The position numbers and the translations under genes are program-made. A model generated the notes under the pieces. The model had not been told where the DNA came from. It worked only from the letters and a program-made list of their open reading frames with translations, and ran no database searches. A stretch of 58,688 bases of DNA from a virus, in IMG/VR virus record IMGVR_UViG_3300037041_002703, positions 1-58,688 of that record, one strand, 5' to 3'. Below, piece by piece: positions 51,116 through 57,494 of this stretch (positions are counted from its first letter, which is position 1; every line of letters starts with the position of its first letter).

Positions 51116-51994
51116 TTAATTGTTAAGGCCGTTTACTCCCCCGAGAAGCACCGCACTTAAGTCGATTACAGTTCCTTGTTTTTGTCCGTCAGGACCGACA
51201 GGTACCCAGTCAGCTGGGTGAGGATATTCTGCGGTGTAGGTTACACCACTACAAGTTATGCAAGCTTCGGCTTCATACTGAACATTCACATCGAACACTC
51301 CAAATGGAGTTGCTGACGGAGTAGGGGTCATTGTTTGCGTTTGAGTCTGCGTAGGGGTAGCAGTATTTGTTGCGGTTTGTGTTGGCGTTGCAGTTTTTGT
51401 TGGTGTTTGTGTGGGGGTTGCTGTATTAGTTGTTGTTTGTGTTGGTGTTTGTGTTTGAGTATTAGTTGGTGTTACGGTAGGTGATGGTGTATTAGTTGGT
51501 GTTGACGTATTTGTTGCGGTAATACTTGGTGTTGGTGTGTTTGTTGCGGTATTAGTTGGTGTTTGAGTTTGAGTTGCTGTGTTTGTTGGTGTTTGTGTCT
51601 GAGTTTGGGTTGTAGTGTTTGTAGGCGTTTGTGTTTGTGTTGGGGTTTGGGTTTGTGTAACTGTTGGTGTTGGTGTTGGAGTTGCAGTATTTGTTGGGGT
51701 TTGAGTTTGGGTTGCCGTGTTTGAAGGTGTGTTGGTGGGTGTTGAAGTTGGCGATTCGGTAGGAGTTGGTGTCAAGTCTCCAAGGCACTCAACACAAGAA
51801 AGCCATGGTCCGTTAAATACTGTTACAACTTGTGCTAATGGAGTTTCCTCAAAAAAATTAAGGGTCCAACAACCAATGTTTGTTGACCCGTCTAGTAATT
51901 CGTAAATTCTACCAGAAACTATGGTAGCTTCAGTAGCAAAAAATCTTGAAGGTTGCCCAACACAAGAAGTTCCAATAAAATAATTCAATGCCAT
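51116..51994 (-). CDS. Thr/Pro-repeat (mucin-like) virion protein
   Basis: 292 residues. A folded N-terminal domain of ~72 residues ([35 protein letters not shown]), then ~155 residues of degenerate [13 protein letters not shown]-type repeats, then a ~60-residue C-terminal domain ([18 protein letters not shown]). Thr makes up a large share of the repeat. Such extended Thr/Pro tracts are typical of heavily O-glycosylated or stalk-like surface proteins; with eleven glycosyltransferases in the same window it is an obvious candidate acceptor, though this is inference. TATTTATA lies 13 bases upstream. Confidence 0.75.
   Translation of the reverse strand: MALNYFIGTSCVGQPSRFFATEATIVSGRIYELLDGSTNIGCWTLNFFEETPLAQVVTVFNGPWLSCVECLGDLTPTPTESPTSTPTNTPSNTATQTQTPTNTATPTPTPTVTQTQTPTQTQTPTNTTTQTQTQTPTNTATQTQTPTNTATNTPTPSITATNTSTPTNTPSPTVTPTNTQTQTPTQTTTNTATPTQTPTKTATPTQTATNTATPTQTQTQTMTPTPSATPFGVFDVNVQYEAEACITCSGVTYTAEYPHPADWVPVGPDGQKQGTVIDLSAVLLGGVNGLNN
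51310..51775 (-). repeat. Degenerate tandem repeat encoding Thr-Pro-rich tract
   Basis: Short direct repeats (plus-strand units such as GTTGGTGTTTGTGTT) vary in copy and order across ~465 bases and encode the Thr/Pro/Gln tract. The strand is strikingly G/T-rich. Slippage could change its length between strains. Confidence 0.8.
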
Positions 51995-52007
51995 GGACTT
52001 TTTTTTC

Positions 52008-52015
52008 TATAAATA
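52008..52015 (-). promoter_or_regulatory. TATTTATA late-promoter-like element
   Basis: TATTTATA on the minus strand, 13 bases before the ATG at 51994. Confidence 0.5.
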
Positions 52016-52061
52016 TTGCTCGTTTAATAATAAACTTAATTAATAAATATCAAACAAATGT

Positions 52062-52814
52062 TTAATCCAACATTTTTACTTCAACTGATAGCTCCTTATC
52101 CGTTTGTCGATTAACTGTATCATAAAGTTTTTCTAATAGACCTGCTCGTCTAAGGTATTTAAAAACCAAATTTTCATAGGAAAATTCCCCTGTTTTTTCT
52201 AAACCTGACTTCCGATAATCCTTCAATCTTTCTTTAAGTTTTTCAATGTTTTTTTCGTTGGCTATTAACCCTTCTTTTTTAACACTTGTAATGAGGGTTT
52301 CGATTTTTTCTACCCAAGTATCAATTTTTTTATTCAGTACTGAATATTCTATTTGTGGTTTTTCTTTTGATGGCTTAGTTAACCATTCATCATTTTCAAC
52401 AGAATAAACCCCAGAAGCAAAGTGGGTTTCTTCTGCATCCTGAGGATAAAGCTCAACTTCATAGCCATAAATCTTTATATTCCTTTTTTGGTTGTAAACT
52501 TGTTTTTTCAAACCAAATAAATCTCTATAGAGTTGGGCTTGTTTACCAAACTGCTCGTAATCAATTATTAAGTGTAAATCAAAATCTGAAAATTGCGACC
52601 AATTATAGTTCGAAAGACTGCCCGTAAGAACAACATCTTCTACTTTAACTTCTTCACCTAAACTCTCACCAAAATCTTCAGCAATTTTCAATAAAGCTTC
52701 TCTAACCTTTGGTTTTAAAAAGGATTCTTTAACATTGTTAGGATTTTCCCAAATTTTTGGATTCAAAGAATCTTTTACAGAAAAACTTTTTAAAATTGTG
52801 GATTGTTGAGCCAT
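52062..52814 (-). CDS. Nucleotidyltransferase-fold (MNT/Pol beta-like) protein
   Basis: 250 residues. The key motif is LTGSLSNYNWSQFSDFDLHL, giving the G-S-x(11)-D-x-D pattern of the Pol beta nucleotidyltransferase superfamily, with a hydrophobic strand after it (IIDYEQFG). A charged helical C-terminus follows. Relatives add nucleotides to proteins, RNA or small molecules, or act as antitoxin-like AMPylators; the target here is unknown. TATTTATT lies four bases upstream. Confidence 0.7.
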   Translation of the reverse strand: MAQQSTILKSFSVKDSLNPKIWENPNNVKESFLKPKVREALLKIAEDFGESLGEEVKVEDVVLTGSLSNYNWSQFSDFDLHLIIDYEQFGKQAQLYRDLFGLKKQVYNQKRNIKIYGYEVELYPQDAEETHFASGVYSVENDEWLTKPSKEKPQIEYSVLNKKIDTWVEKIETLITSVKKEGLIANEKNIEKLKERLKDYRKSGLEKTGEFSYENLVFKYLRRAGLLEKLYDTVNRQTDKELSVEVKMLD

Positions 52815-52818
52815 ACCG

Positions 52819-52826
52819 AATAAATA
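52819..52826 (-). promoter_or_regulatory. TATTTATT element close to a start codon
   Basis: TATTTATT on the minus strand, only four bases before the ATG at 52814. The short distance makes promoter use less certain. Confidence 0.3.
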
Positions 52827-52834
52827 CCCTTATA

Positions 52835-53077
52835 TTATAGTTTAGTGTACTTAAACTTTTTTGCAATCTCGTTTGAAAAGTACTTACCTTGCGATTCAGC
52901 CATTCTGAATTTAGTGTAAGTTGCGTGAGGAACCTCATTGTATTGGTAACGTGTTCCGTTTTTAAATTCGACAATCATGTCCTTGTTTTCGGTGTCGTAC
53001 TGTGAGCGCACAATTGTTCCAGATTCAATTTCGTTAAGGATAACCGTCCCTTTTATTTCTTCTCTTTTTACTCCCAT
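52835..53077 (-). CDS. KTSC-domain protein
   Basis: 80 residues from ATG 53077; a longer upstream start would run through the terminator. IVRSQYDTENKDMIVEFKNG then TRYQYNEVPHATYTKF and MAESQGKYFSNEIAKKFKY match the KTSC domain (S-x-I-x-x-I-x-Y-D...F-x-x-G-x-x-Y-x-Y...V-P...A-x-S-x-G-x-Y-F-x-x-x-I). The domain is found in phage and bacterial proteins, including lysyl-tRNA synthetases; the molecular role is unclear. TATTTATC lies 30 bases upstream. Confidence 0.8.
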   Translation of the reverse strand: MGVKREEIKGTVILNEIESGTIVRSQYDTENKDMIVEFKNGTRYQYNEVPHATYTKFRMAESQGKYFSNEIAKKFKYTKL

Positions 53078-53107
53078 AATAATAAAGTTTAAATTAAGCT
53101 TATAATA

Positions 53108-53115
53108 GATAAATA
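53108..53115 (-). promoter_or_regulatory. TATTTATC late-promoter-like element
   Basis: TATTTATC on the minus strand, 30 bases before the KTSC gene start and immediately downstream of a terminator. Confidence 0.4.
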
Positions 53116-53116
53116 C

Positions 53117-53142
53117 AAAAAACCCCCAACTTTCGCCAGGGG
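53117..53142 (-). terminator. Intrinsic terminator of the UVR-domain gene
   Basis: On the minus strand: CCCCTGGC, GAAA loop, GTTGGGGG, then TTTTTT. A GNRA-type tetraloop with several G-T pairs. It ends the unit finishing at 53166. A wider AAAAAACCC/GGGTTTTTT pairing (53117-53163) also exists. Confidence 0.85.
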
Positions 53143-53165
53143 TCAAAAAATCATGGGTTTTTTAA

Positions 53166-53591
53166 CTATTTTAATTTTTTTATTTCATCCCTAATTTCAA
53201 TAGCTTTTTCAAAATCTTGTTTATTGATTGCTTCCTTAAGGTCATTTTCCAAACCGTTAATTTTTTCCTTATTTGCCTCAAGTTTTTTAATGCGGTCACG
53301 CAATTCCACTGCCATTTCAAATTCTTGTTCCTCAATAGCCTTTTGCAAAAGATTTTGAAGTTTGTTAATATCGGAATTGTTTTCCGATGGTTGTGGATTA
53401 CTCGAGTTTCTATAAATGGTTGTAAATTGTATCATACCATCTTCTGATGTGAAAGTTTCCTTGGACCAATTACCAAGGTCGTCTTTACCTGTTTCAGTTT
53501 TAGTTGACCGTATTACAAACGGGTCGAATTGATTTCTTAAGAAAGAGTTTAGAATGGAATCTAAATCTTCGAAAATTCTTTTTTTTGCCAT
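53166..53591 (-). CDS. Protein with two UVR motifs, candidate Clp adaptor
   Basis: 141 residues. The first ~70 residues are unique (DGMIQFTTIYRN). Two UVR motifs follow: residues ~77-105 (LLQKAIEEQEFEMAVELRDR) and ~112-141 (LKEAINKQDFEKAIEIRDE). UVR motifs occur in UvrB/UvrC and in McsA, where they contact ClpC-type unfoldases. It is divergent from the ClpC-like gene at 53789 across a 197-base regulatory gap, so an adaptor role is a reasonable inference. There are no zinc-finger cysteines, unlike McsA. Confidence 0.8.
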   Translation of the reverse strand: MAKKRIFEDLDSILNSFLRNQFDPFVIRSTKTETGKDDLGNWSKETFTSEDGMIQFTTIYRNSSNPQPSENNSDINKLQNLLQKAIEEQEFEMAVELRDRIKKLEANKEKINGLENDLKEAINKQDFEKAIEIRDEIKKLK

Positions 53592-53655
53592 TTTTGTGTT
53601 TGTTAATTTTTATTTGCCATTACAATACGCAATGCAAATGCCAAAACAAGAGTTA

Positions 53656-53668
53656 TGACACTTTGTCA
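53656..53668. promoter_or_regulatory. Operator-like palindrome 1
   Basis: TGACACTTTGTCA, an inverted repeat of TGACA with a three-base centre. It is paired with a second copy at 53698. Confidence 0.65.
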
Positions 53669-53680
53669 GGTAATTTTAGT

Positions 53681-53693
53681 TTAGGTAACCTAA
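53681..53693. promoter_or_regulatory. Perfect palindrome between the two TGACA repeats
   Basis: TTAGGTAACCTAA reads the same on both strands except for the central base. It may be a separate binding site. Confidence 0.5.
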
Positions 53694-53697
53694 TACA

Positions 53698-53710
53698 TGA
53701 CAAACTGTCA
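53698..53710. promoter_or_regulatory. Operator-like palindrome 2
   Basis: TGACAAACTGTCA, the same arms as 53656-53668. Centres are 42 bp apart, about four helical turns, so dimers could bind the same DNA face. Confidence 0.65.
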
Positions 53711-53736
53711 ATTAATAAATATTTTTTACAGTGCGT

Positions 53737-53767
53737 TTGGAAATGTCCGTTTTTTGTTTAACCTTTG
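53737..53767 (+). promoter_or_regulatory. Host-type promoter of the ClpC-like gene
   Basis: TTG (53737-53739), 19-base spacer, then TAACCTTTG (53759-53767), one base longer than the TAnnTTTG consensus. The ATG at 53789 is 21 bases beyond. Confidence 0.45.
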
Positions 53768-53788
53768 TACAAATCAAATTATAAAACC

Positions 53789-55792
53789 ATGAGCGAAACT
53801 ATGGACGACGACGACGATAAGGCCCTCGGTAGGAAGAAACCCTCTTCTGATTCTAGAACTCCTGTTCTGGATAATTTTTCCCGTGACCTTAATAAACTTG
53901 CTGAGCAAGGAAAGCTCGACCCAGTAATTGGTCGAGAAAAAGAAATCGTGCGCATTGCACAGATTCTCTCTCGTAGAAAAAAGAACAACCCTATCATCCT
54001 AGGTGAACCCGGTTGTGGTAAGACCGCAATTGTGGAGGGTCTTGCGAGCTTGATTGTAAATGGAAGCTGTCCCAAGAACCTTCTTGATAAGCGCATCGTC
54101 ACCCTTGACCTTACAGCAGTTGTTGCTGGTACAAAATACCGTGGTCAGTTTGAGGAGCGTCTTAAGGTTATCTTGGAGGAACTTTCCCAAAACCCCAACA
54201 TCATCATCTTCATTGATGAAATTCATACCTTAATTGGTTCGGGTAACTCTTCCGGTAGCCTGGATGGTTCCAACATCTTTAAACCTGCTTTGGCTAGAGG
54301 GGAAATCCAGTGCATCGGTGCTACCACGTTGGATGAATACCGCAAATCATTTGAAAAGGACGGAGCTTTGGAGCGTCGCTTCCAAAAGGTAATGGTGGAC
54401 CCATCCACCGTTGCTGAGACCATTCAAATTCTCACCAACATCCGAGACCGCTACGAGGCATTTCACAAGGTATCGTACTCTGATGAAGTCATCGAGTTGT
54501 GTGTAAAGCTCGCTGACCGCTACATCACCGACCGAGAATTCCCTGACAAAGCATTTGATATCCTTGATGAAGTGGGGGCTCGCAGTCAGACCGAGCAGAA
54601 GATTCCAGAGATAATTGAGGAGCTTAAACATAAAGCTGCTGATATTAAGCTTCAGAAGATGGAAGTTGTCAAAAAGCAGAACTACGAAGAAGCTGCGGCC
54701 CTTCGTGATAAAGAACGGAATATTCTTGTAAAACTTCAAAATGAGAAGAAGAAGTTCGAACAAGAGTCCGCAACCCATCGTGTTCCAATTACCGTGGAAC
54801 AGGTATACGATGTCGTATCTAATATGACCAAAATTCCGGTGAGCAAAATGTCAATTGATGACACCAACGCTCTTATCAATATGGACAAGGTTCTTATGAG
54901 CAAGGTCATTGGTCAAGATGAAGCGGTCTCCAAGATTGTTAAATCAATTCGTAGAAACCGCATCGGCATTAAAGACCCCAACCGTCCGATTGGTTCGTTT
55001 ATATTCCTTGGTTCAACGGGTGTTGGTAAGACTCACCTAGCAAAGCAAATTGCAAAGGAGATGTTTGGTTCAGAAAGCGCTCTTATCCGCGTTGACATGA
55101 GCGAATACCAGGAGAAGCACACAATTTCCCGATTGGTTGGAGCGCCTCCGGGATATGTGGGTTACGAAGAAGGTGGACAGCTGACCGAGCAAGTCAAAAA
55201 CAAACCTTATGCTGTAATCCTATTCGATGAAGTTGAAAAGGCACACAAGGACATCTTTTCGATTTTGCTCCAGATTCTAGATGATGGTCACGCAACCGAT
55301 TCATTGGGACGCAAAATTAACTTCAAGAACACCTTGATTATCATGACCACAAACCTTGGGGTTAAGAAACTACAGGATTTTGGTTCCGGAATCGGTTTTT
55401 CTTCCAACAAGTATTCAAACGAGGAGGCAAAAAAACAAATTTTGATGAAGGAAATGAAGAACTTCTTCTCACCTGAATTCATCAACCGTATCGACGATAC
55501 GATTGTCTTTGAGACCCTGTCTCAGGATAACATCGAAAAAATCGTTGGTTTGGAACTTGAGAAGCTCTCCAAGCGATTGGGTGAGATGAAGTACAAGATT
55601 GTTATGGACAAAACCGTGACCGAATACATTGCTAAAATAGGATTCGACCAGGTTTATGGTGCACGCCCAATAAAGCGAGCCATCCAGGACAAAATCGAAG
55701 ATTTTCTTTCGGAGCTTATCTTGATTGGCAAACTCAAAGAGAACCGCAAATACACCATCAAGGTGGTGGATGAAGAGGTGAAAATCTCCTAG
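53789..55792 (+). CDS. ClpC-like AAA+ unfoldase with ClpP-docking tripeptide
   Basis: 667 residues; ATG 53789 chosen over a TTG at 53765. D1: Walker A GEPGCGKT (72-79), Walker B FIDEIH (D143, E144). A UVR-like middle segment (KKQNYEEAAALRDKERN, ~295-311) is typical of ClpC. D2: Walker A GSTGVGKT (408-415), Walker B ILFDEVEKAH (D480, E481). The segment GSGIGFSSN contains I-G-F at 535-537, where ClpA/ClpC dock ClpP; ClpB lacks it. The usual N-terminal Clp-N repeat domain is missing, so substrate or adaptor recognition must differ. Base composition is more GC-rich than neighbours, suggesting later acquisition. Followed by a strong terminator. Confidence 0.93.
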   Translation: MSETMDDDDDKALGRKKPSSDSRTPVLDNFSRDLNKLAEQGKLDPVIGREKEIVRIAQILSRRKKNNPIILGEPGCGKTAIVEGLASLIVNGSCPKNLLDKRIVTLDLTAVVAGTKYRGQFEERLKVILEELSQNPNIIIFIDEIHTLIGSGNSSGSLDGSNIFKPALARGEIQCIGATTLDEYRKSFEKDGALERRFQKVMVDPSTVAETIQILTNIRDRYEAFHKVSYSDEVIELCVKLADRYITDREFPDKAFDILDEVGARSQTEQKIPEIIEELKHKAADIKLQKMEVVKKQNYEEAAALRDKERNILVKLQNEKKKFEQESATHRVPITVEQVYDVVSNMTKIPVSKMSIDDTNALINMDKVLMSKVIGQDEAVSKIVKSIRRNRIGIKDPNRPIGSFIFLGSTGVGKTHLAKQIAKEMFGSESALIRVDMSEYQEKHTISRLVGAPPGYVGYEEGGQLTEQVKNKPYAVILFDEVEKAHKDIFSILLQILDDGHATDSLGRKINFKNTLIIMTTNLGVKKLQDFGSGIGFSSNKYSNEEAKKQILMKEMKNFFSPEFINRIDDTIVFETLSQDNIEKIVGLELEKLSKRLGEMKYKIVMDKTVTEYIAKIGFDQVYGARPIKRAIQDKIEDFLSELILIGKLKENRKYTIKVVDEEVKIS

Positions 55793-55815
55793 AGTGGTTT
55801 TTGAATTGGTTTTTG

Positions 55816-55841
55816 AAAAGGGGGCTAATGCCCCCTTTTTT
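55816..55841 (+). terminator. Intrinsic terminator of the ClpC-like gene
   Basis: GGGGGC (55820-55825), TAAT loop, GCCCCC (55830-55835), then a T-run, 23 bases after the stop codon at 55792. Confidence 0.92.
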
Positions 55842-55854
55842 ATTAACAACCTTA

Positions 55855-55862
55855 TATTTATC
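55855..55862 (+). promoter_or_regulatory. TATTTATC late-promoter-like element
   Basis: TATTTATC 14 bases before the ATG at 55877, just after the ClpC-like gene's terminator, so it starts a new unit. Confidence 0.55.
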
Positions 55863-55876
55863 ATAAAAAAACCCCA

Positions 55877-56218
55877 ATGACCAAAACTGTTAGATTAAAA
55901 GAATCTGATTTGGAAAAAATCATTCAAAAAGTTATTCAAGAACAGGAGCAACCTATTTCATTGCCATCAAAAGGACTCAAAACTGTTTTTGATTCTTCAA
56001 AAGTCGCACAAATAAAATCACAGGCAGATGTTTTATCAAAAGACACCGAGCTTATTAAACAAACTTTGGAAACATTGAAAAAATGGGACCCAGAAGCTTA
56101 TTATATGCTTACACGTGGTGATGACCCCATAAAAAAAACAGTACTAGGTGACCTTATCACCTATGGAACTATAATTGGTATGATTTACGGAATTGTGCAA
56201 GAACTAAGAGGAAGATAA
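55877..56218 (+). CDS. Small protein with capsid-targeting-like N-terminal motif and C-terminal hydrophobic helix
   Basis: 113 residues. The N-terminus MTKTVRLKESDLEKIIQKVI then QEQE shares the pattern of 34451 and 56220: basic start, S/T-E/D-x-x-L, amphipathic helix, ending I-Q-E. The body is helical, and the C-terminus (GDLITYGTIIGMIYGIVQEL) is hydrophobic and may insert in membrane or contact the capsid. The (I/L)-x-E end suits the prohead protease. An internal head protein is inferred; no known domain. Confidence 0.6.
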   Translation: MTKTVRLKESDLEKIIQKVIQEQEQPISLPSKGLKTVFDSSKVAQIKSQADVLSKDTELIKQTLETLKKWDPEAYYMLTRGDDPIKKTVLGDLITYGTIIGMIYGIVQELRGR

Positions 56219-56219
56219 A

Positions 56220-56699
56220 ATGAAAAAAGTTATTAGATTATCAGAAAATGATTTGGTTAGATTAATTGAAAGAGTTATCAATGAACAACCAACACCAACT
56301 AAAAGCCCTGAAGAGTGTACAAGGTTACGCAAAAAGATAGATATTGCAAAATCTCGCGCACAAAGCGTTATTGCAATGGCGCCAAGACAACTCCAGGATA
56401 TCCTGAAGAAAGCATTTGAAACCGGAGTAAACCAGGGTCCTGAGGCATTTAAGAATGCATTACCAAGAGAAGCAAGAGAAACCCTGGACAAAAAGATTAG
56501 AACAACCAGAATGCCAAAAACCAACTCTGAAATTGAATCTATGATGTCCCAAGCTCAGCAGGAAGTGGAGAACATTCAAGAACAAGTGAAATCTTGGCTA
56601 GGTTTATTTATTAACATCGGAATGATATTGATGGTACTTTGGGTTTTATTAATCATTATTGGAAATACTGGTGGTGATATAGCCGGTTACTGCGGTTAA
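56220..56699 (+). CDS. Protein with capsid-targeting-like N-terminus and one transmembrane helix
   Basis: 159 residues. MKKVIRLSENDLVRLIERVI then NEQP repeats the shared N-terminal motif and ends I-N-E. A helical middle (ECTRLRKKIDIAKSRAQSVI) follows, then a strong membrane segment at ~128-148 (LGLFINIGMILMVLWVLLII) and a Gly-rich end. If the N-terminus is cleaved in the prohead, the remainder could be ejected into the host envelope with the DNA. That is inference. Starts one base after the preceding stop. Confidence 0.6.
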   Translation: MKKVIRLSENDLVRLIERVINEQPTPTKSPEECTRLRKKIDIAKSRAQSVIAMAPRQLQDILKKAFETGVNQGPEAFKNALPREARETLDKKIRTTRMPKTNSEIESMMSQAQQEVENIQEQVKSWLGLFINIGMILMVLWVLLIIIGNTGGDIAGYCG

Positions 56700-56717
56700 A
56701 ATACCAACTAAAGCAAT

Positions 56718-56750
56718 AAACCCCCACACTAAATGGGGGTTTATTTTTTC
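56718..56750 (+). terminator. Intrinsic terminator
   Basis: AAACCCCCA (56718-56726) pairs with TGGGGGTTT (56734-56742), followed by ATTTTTTC. It ends the 55877-56699 unit. Confidence 0.9.
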
Positions 56751-56755
56751 AAGCA

Positions 56756-56763
56756 TATTTATA
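56756..56763 (+). promoter_or_regulatory. TATTTATA late-promoter-like element
   Basis: TATTTATA five bases before the ATG at 56769, right after a terminator. Confidence 0.4.
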
Positions 56764-56768
56764 AACAG

Positions 56769-57494
56769 ATGAAAAATCTTATTTTAAAGATATTACACGA
56801 AGAAGTAAAAAACGGTAATGTTATCTGCAATAACTGTGGTTGGTCTTGGAGTTTAAAAGAGGGGGGTCACGACCCTTATATCTGCCATCAATGCAATCAT
56901 AATAATGAGCCGAAGAAAACCAAAACTATCAAAGAAAATACAGAAGAGTCTTCTAATTCTACTGAATCTAATCCTCCAGATTTCAAACAACAGTTATACA
57001 ATTTTTTGAAGAAAAAATGGGATGAAAATGGATTTAATCTTAAAGATGTAGTTAAACTTAAAAAAGTTTTAGGTAATTTCAACGAACATATCTATATTAC
57101 AAAATACTTTGGTGGTATTAAAAATATAATGAACAAATACGTAAAAAAACTACAGAGTTGTTTGGATTGTAGTTTTGGTAATTTATCTTTTGAGTTTGTT
57201 ATAGACTATTATGAACTAAATTCTAATTATAATTATACAGGTGTTATTGACTTATACGTTGACGTTTCCGAAGATGTGTTTGGTACGTTTTATAGTTATA
57301 ATGACAAAACAATTTCCGCCAGGAAAGTTATGCAAGACGATGATTATTCGGAATATTCAGATGACCTTGAAAGAGCAATAATCGACGCAATTGAAATCAA
57401 AATGAATAAATCACTAAATTCATATGGAGTTAGTGTTGAAGTTGTTGACCTAGTATTTGTTCCATCCAGACTTTTATCAAAAGACAAGATTTGA
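56769..57494 (+). CDS. Zinc-ribbon protein with capsid-targeting-like N-terminus
   Basis: 241 residues from ATG 56769 (an upstream in-frame start at 56733 lies in the terminator). The N-terminus MKNLILKILHE is a short form of the shared helix, ending L-H-E. Residues 18-45 form a zinc ribbon: CNNCGWSWSLKEGG then HDPYICHQCNHNN (Cys-x2-Cys...Cys-x2-Cys), a pattern I recall from marine phages and giant viruses. The rest (~75-241) is an alpha/beta domain ending in VEVVDLVFVPSRLLSKD. The role is unknown; nucleic-acid binding is plausible. The 3' end overlaps the convergent peptidase gene by 18 bases. Confidence 0.65.
   Translation: MKNLILKILHEEVKNGNVICNNCGWSWSLKEGGHDPYICHQCNHNNEPKKTKTIKENTEESSNSTESNPPDFKQQLYNFLKKKWDENGFNLKDVVKLKKVLGNFNEHIYITKYFGGIKNIMNKYVKKLQSCLDCSFGNLSFEFVIDYYELNSNYNYTGVIDLYVDVSEDVFGTFYSYNDKTISARKVMQDDDYSEYSDDLERAIIDAIEIKMNKSLNSYGVSVEVVDLVFVPSRLLSKDKI

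Larger units (their letters stand above)
53592..53788. promoter_or_regulatory. Divergent regulatory region between UVR and ClpC-like genes
   Basis: A 197-base AT-rich gap with no gene. It holds two 13-bp palindromes TGACA-N3-TGTCA (53656-53668 and 53698-53710) with centres 42 bp apart, another palindrome TTAGGTAACCTAA (53681-53693) between them, and a host-type promoter towards the ClpC-like gene (TTG 53737-53739, TAACCTTTG 53759-53767). No equally clear promoter was seen for the UVR gene. Confidence 0.7.

Noticed and set aside
51310-51775. Possible CRISPR-like array because of regular short repeats
   Set aside because: Repeats are degenerate, without unique spacers of constant length, and are in frame within a protein.
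51552-51788. A 78-residue Asn/His-rich minus-strand frame
   Set aside because: It is another frame of the Thr/Pro repeat and only reflects the repeat's low complexity.
53789-53830. A D-D-D-D-K protease-like site at the N-terminus of the ClpC-like protein
   Set aside because: The acidic run is short, such sites are recognised by a mammalian gut protease, and nothing links it to a function here.
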